Of a stretch of 64,000 bases of DNA, positions 11,541-25,240 are shown piece after piece. Under the pieces are notes generated by a model, which was given only the letters and a program-made list of their open reading frames with translations, made no database searches and had not been told where the DNA came from. The stretch is from positions 241,001-305,000 of the forward strand of contig JACVTC010000129.1 in the NCBI GenBank assembly GCA_016946835.1, written 5' to 3'. Numbering within the stretch: position 1 is the first letter of the stretch; the number at the start of each line of letters is the position of its first letter. This DNA comes from Neocallimastix lanati (nom. inval.). Taxonomy: Eukaryota; Neocallimastigomycota; Neocallimastigomycetes; Neocallimastigales; Neocallimastigaceae. The position numbers and the translations under genes were made by a program.

Positions 11541-13742
11541 TAAAAAAAACTACAATTTAAAAAATGAAAAAATGAAAACTAAAATACTAAAAACTAAGAA
11601 ATATAGATAAAAAATATATATATAAATAAATAAATATAATTAAAAAGAAAAATATAAATAAAAAAAAAAAATAATAAAATAATAATAAAAATGTGAAGAT
11701 CCTATCTTCGTGGAGTAATTGATTAAGTTTAAATAAAATGAACAACTTAAGAATTTTGTAGTAATGAATAATATCTTTTTTCCTGTTATTTTAGTAATGA
11801 ATAAACACTTTTCTATTTTTTTTTTTTTTTTTTTTCTGTTTTGTATTTTCTGTTAACTTTTGAGTTTCTGAAATTCTAATCGATTTGTAAAGCTTTGATT
11901 GATAAAATAATTTTCTCTAATGTAATCATAAATAAACTGAAATGAAAATGTAAATAATGTTAGTAGTGAAAGACTATAAAAAAGATTCCCATCCGTTAAA
12001 TAATGTCTTACACACAAGCTTTGGAGGGAATCAATTTTCCTACATCACAATAGCTACATGAGTGTATAAATAATACTATAGAAAAAAACATATACAAAAA
12101 AAAAAAAAAGGCTAGAGTAAAAATACAATAGATTCATTACAATGATAATAATATGTAGAAACTACATGATTATTATTAATTATACAACTCCAATGTTACT
12201 ACATATCCAGTTTAAAACAATATAAAACATCAAGTTCACTTTCTACAGTCTTCCAGTATTCCAAGTTTTCTCTCTTCGTACTAGAAGCCACTTTAGAAAG
12301 GATATAACCATCGATTATCATCAGAATCACAGAAAGCTGTAATTAGTACATCTGATATAGGTTATTCCTTTTCCATCAACTCTCCATGGACCTGGAAAAA
12401 CAGTCCACATCATTGGGGTAGAATAGAAAAAAAAAAAAAAAATTGATGATGGATTTATACTCAATAGTTTAGAATAGTTTAGAATAGAAAAAAAAAAAAA
12501 AAATTGTTAATGGATCTATACTTAATAGTTCAGCATAGTAAAAAAAAAAAAAAAAAAAAATTTTTTTTTTTTAATTAAAAATAGGATGAAAAATAATTCT
12601 AGAGAAGTATAAAATTATCAAACAACACCATTTTATTTATAAAAATAGAACCAATAAATTATAGGAATTAAAATTATTTTTTTTTTTATTTTATTTTATT
12701 TCATTTCATTTTATTTTATTTTTTTTTTTTTTTTTTTTAATTTATATATATATATATATATAATATATAAAGGGGAAAAAAAGAAATAATATTTTTATTA
12801 AAGTTTTTTTTTTTTTTTTCTTTAATTTAAAATATTAAATTTCATATTGAAATAAAAAGTCTTGAACTTTTATTTTTATTTTTTTTTTTTTTTCTCGGAT
12901 TGAAAAAAAAAAAAAAAAAAATAATAATAAAAGTTATTAATAATATTTATAATAAAGATTATTATTTAAAAATTTTTAATAATATAAACGTCTACGTATT
13001 AATTCGCAATTTTTTTTTTTTTTTTAAAAAAAAAAAAAATTAATAATAAAAATAAAATGAAAAAAAAAAAAAAAAAAATAAGTATTGTTAATAATGTGGA
13101 TTTAATAAAAGTTTTTTATATGATTAGTATATAAATATATATATAGAAAAGAATTAAAAAATATATAAATATAAATATATATATATTAATATAATATAAA
13201 TATTTTTATTTTATACTAGAAAATAATAAAATAATATTATAAATATAATAATAAAATTATTAAAATAAAATTAAAAAATTAAAAAATTAAAATAATAATG
13301 AATAATGATAGTTTAATTATATAAAAATAAGTAAAATAATAACGATTTAAAAATAAAATAAAATAAACAAATAATATATATATATTAATTTATATATATA
13401 TATATAAATAATTTTTAATGATATTATTAACATAATAAAAAAAAATTTTTTTTTTTTTTTTTCATTTTTCTTTTTCATTTTTCTTTTTCATTTCTTTTTT
13501 TTTTTTTTTTTTTTTTTTCTTTAATAAATATATGAATATATATGAATATATATACGAATCTTTATCTTTAGTATTACCATTATTTTATTTTTCTTATTAT
13601 TTTTTTTTTTTTAAAAAAAAAATTAAGAAATAAAAAAAAATAATATTATTAATAATATAAAATGAAAATGAAAATGAAAATAAATAAAAAAAAAAAAAAA
13701 TGAAAAAAATGAAAAATGAAAAAAAAAAAATTAAAGTTATGC
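11541..13742. other. Spacer downstream of the first CotH gene
   Basis: From 11541 to about 12420 base composition is mixed and may be the 5' part of LINE copy B or a separate relic. At 12220-12420 the minus strand has short coding-like stretches (for example NLEYWKTVESELDVLYCF) broken by stops, with no family I can name. From 12420 on it is A/T homopolymers and TA repeats only. Confidence 0.5.
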
Positions 13743-16051
13743 TTATATATAGAATCCAAAAAGAATAGAAACCAATAAAATAATAAACATAGAAGTATTT
13801 AAAATTTTCAATGAAGTTGCACCATCCGACAAATTATTTGTGTCATAACTCACTTCCTCTTTAGAATCTAATGGTACAGAATCCCATTCAAATTTAAATT
13901 CATTGGCCACCGCTTCAGCACGCATTTCAATAAATTGTTTTAAACCCCAACGGGTACTAATTTTAGGGGTTTCTTCTAAATTTTCATAGTAATCCGCAAT
14001 CGTCCAAACATATCTGTATTTATTAGGATCCGATCCAATATGTAAACGTTCAATACTGTAATCCCATTCAATTTCTGGAGAATAACGACGAATATATTCA
14101 TCAATACGACGACCTAATGCCACAGGATTGAAAACATGCTTCACAATATCAATTAAGTGGTTCTCAAACATGGTAGTGGTAATACCTCCACGTAAGAATA
14201 TATTAATGGCTTCACGATTAGGTTTAACACTTTCACTGACATTCCAACTACGTTCTACTAAAGTCTTATAGGATTGGAATGGGAATTCATCTTCCCATAA
14301 ATTAACTTTATCAGATAAACTGATACCAAAAGTTAAATCAAAATCTTGATCAAGAAAGTAGTATTTAAAGGTATTTTGAGTGGATTCTTCCGGAGCATCA
14401 TACATAACAAAATTAGTGGTATACATCCAATAGGAATCCCAGTGACCCGTTAAATATTCCATGGCCATGGCTTTAAGGAAAATATCTAAATCAAACCATT
14501 TTTCATTGAATTCCTTAACAGCATTTTCATCATTCACATTAAGACTATGCATAGCCTCAGTTAAATATCTAATTCGTTCATTACTTTGACCGTCTTGAGC
14601 TTTGAAGGTATCGAAGGGACCACCGAGCGTAAAATCAGAACCCATATTACAATCCAATGGAATACCTAAACCAGTAGGAGGCACCTCCACCTTTTCTGTA
14701 CCGGGTGTACCATAAAATTGAGTTTTCAAGAAAGAATTAGAACTGGTTACTTCAATCATCAGATATAAACCGAGGGGAGTACCATCGTATAAATAGGTAC
14801 GAACAACGATGTGATTATGCACAGGATTACCGATGGCATGAAGAACATCACCATAAAGTTGTTGACGATAGAATACTGGATCATTAGGGTTTGATCTAAA
14901 TTTGAATACTTTTCTTTTATGAATCTTATTTTCAAGTTTAATTCTCCATTGGAATTTATCCTCATAACGATTTTGAGCTTTAGAAGGAACATTAGTTTCC
15001 GTATAAATTTCATCTTTCAAAACGATTGTAAATCTACCAAGGGTCCATGTATCATTTCCTGTAACGAAATATTCTCTTGAACCATTATCAATAATCACTG
15101 TTGGAATATAGGAATCATCGAAGACTGGAGTTTTACCAATAGAACGAGTCCATTTTGGTTTATCATCTGGATAACCTAAACCTTTTAAAATACTGACGGT
15201 ATCCTTTCTTCCGTAAAATTCATTATGAGTAGTTATTTGATCTTTTAGAAGGGTTCTCATAAAACCTTCTGACACACCATCTACATTATAGGAATATCTT
15301 TTTTTTTTTTTAATTGAATTAAATTTAAAAGAATAAAATATATAATATATTATTAAATAATATTAAAATATATAAAAAAATAAAAAAAAATATATATATG
15401 AAATTAAATTTTATAATAGAATGGAGAAGGAGTTTTATCATCATCAATATATATATATATATGGACATAAAATAGTACATAATAGATAATAATAAAATAT
15501 ATAAAGATATATTAATAATATATAAATAAATTATTTAGTTTTTACAATAAATAGTAATAACAACAACAATAATAATAATAACAATAACAATAATAATAAT
15601 AATAATAATAAACCAAATAAAAGACATACAAAAATAGAATAAAATTCTATATATTATTTTATTAATAATAATAATAAAAAAATAATAATAATAATAATAA
15701 ATAATAAATTTTTTTTATAATATAAAATAATATAATTTTATATTACTATTACAACTACTATTATTATTATTGTCGTTGTCGTTTGTCATTATTATGATAT
15801 GTACATATATATTTTTTATAAAAAAAAAAAAAAAGAAAAAAAAAAACTTACTGGAATTCTTCATCAGGACAATTCGCAGAAGCAGAATATACTCTTGAAT
15901 AGTCGTCAACAGGACTCATATTTATCGTATTTCCATTAAACGTAACCGAAACTTGATTTCCAAATGCTAATAATTTGAATTCTACAACACGTTCAAAACT
16001 AGGTCCTATTATTAATAGTAATAGGAAACTTGAATATAATAGACAATTCAT
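13743..16051 (-). CDS. CotH-domain secreted or surface protein, paralogue 1
   Basis: Two exons, 16051-15852 and 15297-13743, join in phase 2 at GTAAGT/AAG borders to give 584 residues. Residues 1-20 are a signal peptide (MNCLLYSSFLLLLIIGPSFE). A short beta-type N-terminal domain follows, then EGFMRTL and THNEFYGR, and the CotH kinase-like domain from about residue 115 to 520. Candidate active-site region: HWDSYW at 352-357 and LDQDFDLTFG at 382-391, an Asp-rich motif typical of CotH proteins. The last 23 residues are hydrophobic after a small-residue stretch, which suggests GPI anchoring. CotH was defined as a Bacillus spore-coat kinase; in Mucorales, related surface proteins bind host receptors; in gut fungi CotH domains are abundant, often joined to dockerins. 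There is no dockerin here. Substrate unknown. Confidence 0.93.
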
Positions 16052-18584
16052 TTTTATTTAATATTATATTTTATTTTTATTGTTTCTTTCAATGGAATAA
16101 TGAGGTATACTTATAAAAGTATATTATATTAATCTAATAGACTTTTTTTTTTCTTTTTTTTTTTTTTCTGTCTTTTGTTTTATTTTATTAATTTATATAT
16201 ATATATATATAACTCAATTATTAATAAATATCTATTAAAAACTAAACAACTAACTCTATATCTTTTTTATTATTATTATTAATTAATTAATTAATTATCT
16301 ATGATAATAATATTGATAATATCATAATTTTTTTTTTTTTTTTTTTCAATTAAATATCTATGATAATAATACTGATAATAATATTCATAAAAAAAAACTG
16401 TTGATATTTTAGTTAATATTTTATCTCTATTAATAATTTATTAAAAAATTATTCATTCTTTTCGAATAAATATATTAAATAAATGTATTGAGAATATACA
16501 AATAATAATAATTATTTAATTAATTATACTTTATATTATTTTTTTTTTATTATTATTTTTTTTGAAAATACTTTTTGATTTTTGTTTGGTTGTTTGTTTT
16601 AGTTTAATATTATAAGTTATAAAAACATTTCATTGTATAAATTGATTCTCAATATATATATATTATTAACATTCCTTTTTCCCTTAAAAACTTTATTTTT
16701 TTTTTTTAAATTAAAAAAAAAGAAAAAAAAATAAATAAATTTTGCTTTTAAAGAATTATAAATATATAAAAAAAAGAGGATGAAAAAAATATATAAAAAG
16801 TATAAAAAATAATTAAAAATAATTATAAAAAAAAAAAAAAAAAAAAAAGTTTTTTTTTTTTTTTCGAAACTTTACTTATGTTATGCCACTAATTAAATTT
16901 CTTTTTTTTTTTTTTTTTATAATTTTTTTTTTTATAAACTTTATTTCATTTAAAATAAATAATATATATTTAATATATATCTATATATCTATATATCTAT
17001 ATATCTATTTATTTATTTATTTATTTATTTATTTATTTTTTTGTATTTTTTTGTATTTTTAATTTTGTATTTATTTGCTTATAAATTTTATTTTGTTTAT
17101 AATTAATTTTTTTGCTTAGTAAATTATTCCTTTTGCTAATTAAGTATTTAAGAATAATATTAAAATAAAATATAATATAATTTATTATTTATTTAATTTA
17201 TTTATTTATTTATTTATTTAATTTTAATTATTAATATTTTAAATAAATATTTTTTTTATTATTTAATTATTCAATTATTTACTTTTTAATTAGTAATTAG
17301 TAATAAGTATATATATTTATTATTTATTATTTATTATTTATTTTATTAATAGTTAATATAAAATTAGTATATTTAATTAAATAATAATAAAAATAAAAAC
17401 ATGGATTATTTTATTTAATCAAAGCAATTCATTTTAAATTAAATAGAGTGTAATGCATGTAATATATTATTTAATTATCTAATTTAATTTATTCATTAAT
17501 GATTCATTATAAAATAATTTCATGATTTTATTTTATAATAAAAAAAAAAATAATTAAAAATAATTAAAAATAATTAAAAATAATAAATTTATTATAAATT
17601 TTTTTTTTTTATTAAAAGCATTAAAATAAACATCGACAAATAAAAGTTAAAAATGAAAATTAAAAAAATTAGAATAAAAACTTTAAAAAAATAAAAATAA
17701 AATAAAATAATTGAATAATAAATAATTGAGTAATAAATAATAATGAATAATAATGAATAATAATAAATTATAAATAATAATAAATTATAATTAATAATTG
17801 AATAATAATAAATAATAATTAATAATTGAATAATAATTATAAAGAAAAGTAGAATTGAATAGTAAATGAAGATAAAGTCAAAGTAGAATTTACGAAATCT
17901 CCCATACAGTAATATCATAAACTAACCAATAAAAATTGATGAAACGACTAAATTTCGTACTTTTAAATTTATTTAATGAGAAGAAAAAAATTTAAAAAAA
18001 AAAATTATTAAGTTTTAAAAGAAGCATTAAAAAAAAAAAAAAAAAAAAAGAAGTTTTAAATAAAAAAATTAAAAAAATTTTTTTTTCAAAAATAAAAGTT
18101 TTAAAAAAAAATAAAATAAAAAACTTTAAAAACAACCAATAATTTAAAAAGAGAATTTCAAAACTAATTCAAAAGTAAAAAAAAAAAAAAGTAAAAAAAA
18201 AAATTTTATTATAAAAAGTATTTTGCAAAGTAAAATAAAATTAAAATATAAAAATTGAATATATATATGTTATTTCTGTTTTTTTTTTTTTTTTTAATTT
18301 TTACAAGAAACTTAAGGTGAAAATGAAATGATCTTGCTAAAAAGTTAAGGAAGGAATTAATAATTATTTTTATCAATAATTTCTTTTTTTTTATTTTTAT
18401 TTTTATTATTCAATAAAGTTTTTTGTGATAATGGAATGATTTAATTAATATAAATTTAGAAACTTTATTTATAATCATCATAAAATTGGATAAAACTATA
18501 ATATTAGAATTTAAACAGAATATAATAATCATTAATATTATTTAATTATTCAATTATATACTATTTATTTAGTGATTATTGATT

Positions 18585-18845
18585 ATTTATTAATAAATAC
18601 TCTTTTATTTATAATTTATTATTTATTAATAAATACTCTTTTTATTATATATTTATCTATTTATCTATTTATTATTTATTAATAAATACTCTTTTTATTA
18701 TTAATTATTTATTATTCAATTATTTATTATTTATTATTTATTAATAAATACTCTTTTTATTATATATTTATCTATTTATCTATTTATTATTTATTAATAA
18801 ATACTCTTTTTATTATATATTTATCTATTTATCTATTTATTAATC
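18585..18845. repeat. Minisatellite with core taataaatactctttt
   Basis: Five copies of taataaatactctttt lie 40-65 bp apart. Several are followed by the same tail (tattatatatttatctattt). This is an irregular tandem repeat produced by unequal duplication; copies differ in spacer length. Confidence 0.8.
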
Positions 18846-18879
18846 AATATAGAATATACTTTGCTCTTTTTATTATTTA

Positions 18880-19005
18880 TAATTTTATTATTTATTGATT
18901 ATATTATTCTATTACATTTTATTTTATTATTTATTGATTATATTATTCTATTACATTTTATTTTATTATTTATTGATTATATTATTCTATTACATTGTAT
19001 TATTG
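18880..19005. repeat. Three-copy ~41-bp tandem repeat
   Basis: The unit containing ttattgattatattattct and attacattttattttatt occurs three times head to tail. The last copy diverges (attgtattattga). Confidence 0.8.
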
Positions 19006-20617
19006 ATGACTGATTATTTAATTATTTTTATATGGGAATAAATATTTCCCAATATTTTTATCTAATTTCTATCTTTGTACATTAAAAAAAAATTTTATTT
19101 TATTTTATTTTTATTTTATTTTATTTTATTTTTATTTTATTTTATTATGATTTTATTTTATTTTATTATGATTTTTCTTGGCTTATGGCTATTATATTAA
19201 TTATATTAAATAATTAAATAATTAAATAATTAATTACAATTTTAACATAAAATAAAAATAAAGGAATAATTTATAAAATTAAAAAAAATAAAATTATTAT
19301 TAATGATTTTTATATTTCTAAACGATGATATACTTTAACAAATATATATATATATATACATTATGAATGACTATTTTTATTATGACTATCTTTATAATTA
19401 AATAGTATTAATGATTATATTGTAATTATGAATTATGAAATTAATATCTTATTCGGTATTATCTATTTATCAGCTTATTATTTATTTATTTATTTATTTA
19501 AGAGCCACATGGTGTAATACGCCACATTGTATAGTAAATCACTTTGATATTAATTAAAAATGGCTGGCTAAAAATAAACAAAGATAATATGGATAAAAAA
19601 AGAGAACTATTTTATATAAATATAAAAATTATGTAAAAAAAAATTATTATTAATTGAAAAAAAAAATGGCTAAAACGATCATACTTTTTTATAAAAAAAT
19701 AAATACAGAATTAAATAAATAAATTGTGAATTAAATAAAGTGTGAATTAAATAAATAGTGGATTAAATAAATAAATCGATAATTAAATAGATAAATAGTA
19801 GATTAAATAAATAAATAGTAGATTAAATAAATAAATAAATCGATAATTAAATAAATAAATAGAGAATTCAATAGATAAAAAAGTTAAAATTATTGACCAT
19901 TAATAATCAATAAAAATGAAATAAGCTATTTAATGCTACAACTATTGGATTTAAAAGAAAAAAATAATTTAATATAAAATATTTAGATAGGGTTAGAGGA
20001 TTAGAATTAAGAATCTTTTTTTTTTTTGGTAATAAATATCAATAAATATCAATAAATATTAATAATAATTTTAATTTTAAAATTTAAAAAAAAAAAAAAA
20101 AAAGTTTTTATATATTTATATTTATATATATTTTATTTTATTTATTATATAAAGTATGAAAAAAAATAATGAATAATTAAAAACATTTAATATATATTAT
20201 TTCAACAAAAAAAAAAAAAAAATAATAAAATAATAAAAAAAAAAATAAAAAGAAAAATAGAATAATTAAATCATTTTATAATTTTTAAAATATATAAAAA
20301 GAAAGTTTAATAATAAAATTTTCTTTTTTGGAAATTTTAGAAATTTCTGTATTTTTTTTTATTATTATTTTTTTTTTTAGACCAAGAAATGAACTTTATT
20401 TAATAATAATGATTAAAAAAAAATTAACAAATGAAAATAAAAATTTATGAATATTTTTTTTTTTTTTTTTTTTACATTATAATACTAAAAAAAAAAAATA
20501 AAATTTTTATAAGTTTCAAGGATGAAAATGGCCTCTTTTTCTTCCCAATCGTCAATGATAAAAACTCCATGTGGACAAAAAAAAATTTTTATTATTTAAT
20601 TCGGTAATTCTAATGTC

Positions 20618-20986
20618 TTAACTTTTTTCTCTCTGTCTTATCATTTCAAACATTAGATGCTTCTTGATATCAGTAGATGTAGTGGTAATAATACTACTAA
20701 TATTGGTTAAAATGTATGAAAATAAAAAAAATTTTTTTTTTTTTTTAAATTATTAAATTTATTGTAATACATTAAAAATGTAAATATACATTATAAATCT
20801 AATAATAAGATAAAATCTATATATTTATATATATTTATATATATTAAATGTATAAAATAAAAAAAATATATTATATATAATATATATATATATTAAAAAA
20901 AATAAAGTTAATGTAATACAATGAAAATATAAAAAAAAAAAGTTATTACCGTATTAGGATATGAACGGAGAGATCATTGATCATTT
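20618..20986 (-). CDS. Possible last two exons of an unrecognised small gene
   Basis: Two short patches with coding-like base use stand out from pure A+T surroundings. The minus-strand segment 20986-20950 has an acceptor (GGTAG) on its left and a GTAATA donor on its right. Segment 20693-20618 follows an AG acceptor. Joined in phase they read (x)MINDLSVHILIR + IITTTSTDIKKHLMFEMIRQ + REKS and stop. Codons such as ACC, ATC, AAG and CAG are unusual for this spacer. A third patch at 20575-20525 also reads well on the minus strand (PHGVFIIDDWEEKEAIF) but lies past the stop. I do not recognise the product; the C-terminus loosely recalls small helical proteins such as Sus1/ENY2, which is a guess. Upstream exons were not identified; a Met-led His-rich frame begins at 21368. 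Confidence 0.25.
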
Positions 20987-21039
20987 CTACCAAGAAAAAA
21001 AAAAAAAAAAAAGGAAAAAAAAAAAAAAAAGGAAAAAAA

Positions 21040-21200
21040 AAAATAAAGAAATATTTAATAAAATAAAGAAATAAAGAAATATTTAATAAAATAAAATAAA
21101 ATAAAGAAATATTTAATAAAATAAAAATAAAAAATAAAAAATAAAGAAATATTTAATAAAATAAAAATAAAATAAAGAAATATTTAATAAATATTTAATA
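21040..21200. repeat. Interspersed aaagaaatatttaataaaat repeats
   Basis: The 20-bp string aaagaaatatttaataaaat recurs about five times, separated by variable AAAT/AAAAT runs. It is a degenerate minisatellite in noncoding DNA. Confidence 0.7.
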
Positions 21201-21368
21201 TAATAAAAAAAAAAAAGTTAAGATCTGGTGAAAAGAAAAGGAAAGGATAGTGTAAGAAAGATTACTTAAAAAAAAAAAAAAAATGTCTTTAATGTTTTTT
21301 TTTTTTTTGTTCCCCTCGGGGGTTATTTTTTTATTGAATTGGTGGTGGTGGTGGTGATAGTAGCTCAT

Positions 21369-21934
21369 TTAAAAAAAAATATATATATAGATATATAGAT
21401 ATTCATTAATTTTGTTTTTCACTTTTTTTTTTTTTTCTATTATACATTTTATATCGATAATATTTTGTTGTTGTTGTTTGGACTTTACTTTTAAAAATAA
21501 AAATAAAATAGAAAAGAAAAAAAAAAATTTTTTTTTTTTTTAAAACCATTATTTTTTTTTTTTTTTTTTTTGTTTAATAAATATATATATATCTATATAT
21601 ATCTACATATATATATTTATTTATATATTTATATATTTATTTATTTATTTTAAATTATAAAATAAAAAAATAAAAAAAAAATTATTTAAAATTGTGTATC
21701 CTTTTTTTTTTTTTTTTTTTTTTATATATTTTATAGATAGATATATATTTTATTGTTGTGGTTGTTGTGCTTGGACTTCCTTTTAAAAAAAAAAAAGTTT
21801 ACTTTATTACATTTTAAAAATTATTTTTATTACATTTTTTTTTTTTTTATAAAATAAAATAAAATAAAAATAAACATAAACATAAAAAGTATATCTAAAT
21901 AGATTGATATAAAACATATAAAATATATAATGTT

Positions 21935-21967
<33 letters not shown>

Positions 21968-23204
21968 GATAGTCAAGGTATAGAGAGATATTATATTGAA
22001 AATTTTTTAAAAAAAAAAAAAAAAAAAAATACTTTTATTTTATAAAGTTATATAAGAGTTTTTTTTTTTTTTATTTTTTTATTTTTTTTTTTTATTTTTA
22101 TATTTTATATTATTTTTATTTTTATTAATCTATTAAAAGGAATAAGTATAATATTTTTTTTTATTATAATATTAATATATATATATATATATATATAAGT
22201 ATATTTTGTTTTTTGTTTTTATTTTGTTTTTTGTTTTTTGTTTTTATTTGATTTTACTTGCTTTTGTTTTTATTTTATACTTTCTTTTTATTTTTTTAGT
22301 TTTTTAGTTTTTTAGTTTTTTGATTATTTTAATTTTTTTTTTTTTTTTTGATTTTTTATTTTCTTGTTTGTATTTTTTTTTTTTTTTTCGTGTGTGTGTG
22401 TGCTTTGTTTTGCTTTGTTTTGTTTTGTTTTTTTCAAAATTTTTATTTTTTTTATATTATTATTTTTTATATTATTATTTTTTTATATTATTATTATTAT
22501 AATGATATTATCTAATAGGATTACTATTATTATTATTAAAATTCTAATATTGAATAAAAAATATTATTATTGAAAAATAAAACCAAAATAAAAAAATAAA
22601 AAATATATATATATATAAAATAAATATATAAATTAAAAAAAAAAATAAAAATAAAAATAAAAATAAAATAAAATAAAAAAATATTATATATATATTATAT
22701 ACAATTTTTTTTTTTTGAAAATTTTTACAAAGTAAAATTAAAAGGATACTTAATACTTTTATAAAAATTCTTAATTCTTTTTTTCTAAAGTTTTTATTTT
22801 ATTTTACTTTTTTTTTTTATTTTTTTTTTTTTTATTTTTTTTTTTTATTTTGGTTTTATTTAAAAAGATGATTAGGAATAAAAAAAAAAAAAAAATTTTT
22901 TTTTTATTAAATATTTATATTATTAATATATAATTTATTGTTAATACTACTAACTTTTATCTTTAAAAAAATTTTTTTTTTATTGTATTAATATGATAAT
23001 ATAATATGTTTTTAATTATTAGAAAAATTAGATTAAAAATTTTATTTATTTTATCTATTAATTTATTTTAATTTGAATTTATTTTATATTATTTTATTTT
23101 ATTTCATTTATTTTTATTTTAATATAATATATATATATATACTTCCACAATTAGTTAAAGAAAAAAAATATATATATATGTTTTTTTTTTTTTTTTCCTC
23201 CTTT
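21369..23204. other. A+T spacer downstream of CotH paralogue 2
   Basis: Homopolymers and TA repeats with no gene visible. A segment rich in ttg repeats at about 21461-21496 recurs in diverged form at about 21745-21787 (both end in ttggactt followed by cttttaaaa). There is a TGTG run near 22391-22403. Confidence 0.6.
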
Positions 23205-25240
23205 TTATATAAATAATTCAAAAATAATAAAGGTTAAAGTTATAAACATTATAGATAGATTCATTTCAATCTTTGAAGAAGAAGCGTTACTCTTAGAATC
23301 ATCGTCATCATCATCTTTAACGGAAGTATCCTCTGGAATAACTTTTGGTGCTGGTTCTAATGGAACGGCGTCCCATTCAAAACCAAATTCAGCAGCAACG
23401 GATTCAGCACGCATATCAATCCATTGCTTTAAACCCCATGGAGTACTGAGCTTTGGAGTGGATTCTAAGTTTTCTAAATAATCGTTGTAATTCCAAACAT
23501 ATCTTGTCTTTAATGGATCAGCACCAATATGTAAACGTTCAATACTGTAATCCCATTCAATTTCAGAGGCATAACGACGATTGTACTCTTCAATACGACG
23601 ACCTAAGGCAACTGGGTTGAAAACATGCTTCACAATATCAATTAAATGATTTTCAAACATTTGAACGGTAACTCCTTGCTTTAAGAACTTATCAATAGCA
23701 ACTCTGTTCGTCTTAACACTTTGATTAAGTTGGAGATTAGCATTCACTAAATCTTTGTAGGATTGAGTTGGGAAGTCATTGCCAACAGTGTTAAGTTCTT
23801 CCGGAATATTAAGACCAAAAGTTAAATCATAATCTTGATCAATAAAATAGAACTTGTATTTACCATTACCAGATTCTAATGGATCATCATATAATACAAA
23901 ATTGGTTTCAAGCATCCAGTAGGAATCCCAGTGAGCGGTTAAATATTCCATGGCCATAAATTTAAGGAAAATATCGACATCAAACCATTCTTTACTGAAT
24001 TGTTTAACGGCTTCGGCATCATTCGTATCAAGAGCATCCATAGCACTTGATAATAAACCAAATCTTTCAGAAGATTGACCTTCTTCAAACTTAATGGCGG
24101 AATAATCACCCCCAGGAACGAAATCAGTACCCATACCACAATCTAAACTGTAACCTAATTCTTTTGGAGCATGAATCTTACCGGAATTTTCATTACCGTA
24201 GAACTGAGATTTAATGAATGAATTAGAAGCAGTAACTTCAATCATTACAAATAAACCAATTGGAGTACCATCATCTAAGTAGGCACGAACAATAATTTGA
24301 TTATGAACTGGATTACCAATGGCACGAATAACATCGGCATATAAGCATTGACGGTAGAAAACTGGATCATTTGGACTAGCTCTGAACTTAAAAACCTTTC
24401 TCTTATTAAGCTTATTTTGAAGTTTAATTCTCCATTGGAATTTATCTTCATAACGATTTTGAGCTTTGGTGGGGACGTTGGTTTCCGTGAAGATACTATC
24501 CTTTAAAATAATTGTAAATCTACCTAAAGTATAGGTATCATTACCGTTAATGAAGTATTCTCTGGAACCACTATCAAGAATAACAGTTGGAATGTATGAA
24601 TCATCGAAAGTTTCAGTCTTACCAAGAGAACGAACCCATTGTGGTTTATCTGCTGGATAACCTAAATCCTTTAATGGACTAATAGTTTCTTGTCTACCGA
24701 AAAATTCATTATGAGTACTAAGTTCACCAGCAGGAAGAGTTCTAGTAAATCCTTCTAGATTTCCGTCAACAGTGTAGGTATATCTATAAAATAACAAAAT
24801 AATTTTTTTTTAAATTTTTATTATTTATATATATATGTATATATATATATTTAAATAACAAAAATATTAATAATTTATTTTAAATTTTTATTTTTAAATA
24901 TAATATATATATGTTTATTTTAATATTTATAAATCAATAGAAATATAATTATAAAAAAAAAAGTTTAAAATAAAACTTTATTATTAATTGTTTTTTATCA
25001 AATAAATTTTATTTTCATATATTAATACAAATATACTTACTGAAAAGCTTCGTCTGGACAGGTAGCTGATACGGAAAAAACTCTAGAGAAATTATCAACT
25101 GGATTTAATTGTACAACATTATCACCAATAGTCACAGTAACTTGACTACCAAAAGTTATAAGACTGAAATTTACAATACGTCCATATATACTACCAATTA
25201 TTGTTGAAAATATGAATGTGGAAAATAAAATAGATTTCAT
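23205..25240 (-). CDS. CotH-domain secreted or surface protein, paralogue 2
   Basis: Exons 25240-25041 and 24783-23205 join in phase 2 (GTAAGT donor, TATAG acceptor) to give 592 residues. Residues 1-20 are a signal peptide. The N-terminal domain is followed by EGFTRTL and THNEFFGR. The CotH domain carries HWDSYWMLETNFVLYD and YFIDQDYDLTFG, so one aromatic of the Asp-rich motif differs from paralogue 1 (DYD versus DFD). A linker with six consecutive aspartates and a Ser/Asn stretch precedes a hydrophobic C-terminus (about 22 residues), again like a GPI signal. Its exon 1 has exactly the same length (200 nt) as in the two neighbours, showing that the three arose by gene duplication. Exon codon use contains more G and C than the spacers. 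Confidence 0.93.

Larger units (their letters stand above)
16052..20520. other. Long A+T spacer between CotH paralogues 1 and 2 (left part)
   Basis: I see no gene in this 4.5-kb stretch. The open frames are runs of Ile/Phe/Tyr/Leu from A+T repeats. Contents worth naming are the minisatellites at 18585-18845 and 18880-19000, a TATC run near 16980-17010, and a 25-bp patch at 19518-19542 that resembles one end of the MITE-like element at 32137-32467. The first ~150 bases hold the promoter side of CotH paralogue 1, without a recognisable motif. Confidence 0.6.

Noticed and set aside
17592-17918. 108-residue Ile/Tyr/Phe-rich minus-strand frame
   Set aside because: Low-complexity translation of ATT/AAT repeats, with no domain or codon signal.
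22320-22573. Phe/Leu/Ile-rich plus-strand frames
   Set aside because: They come from T runs and TTTTA repeats, not a membrane protein.
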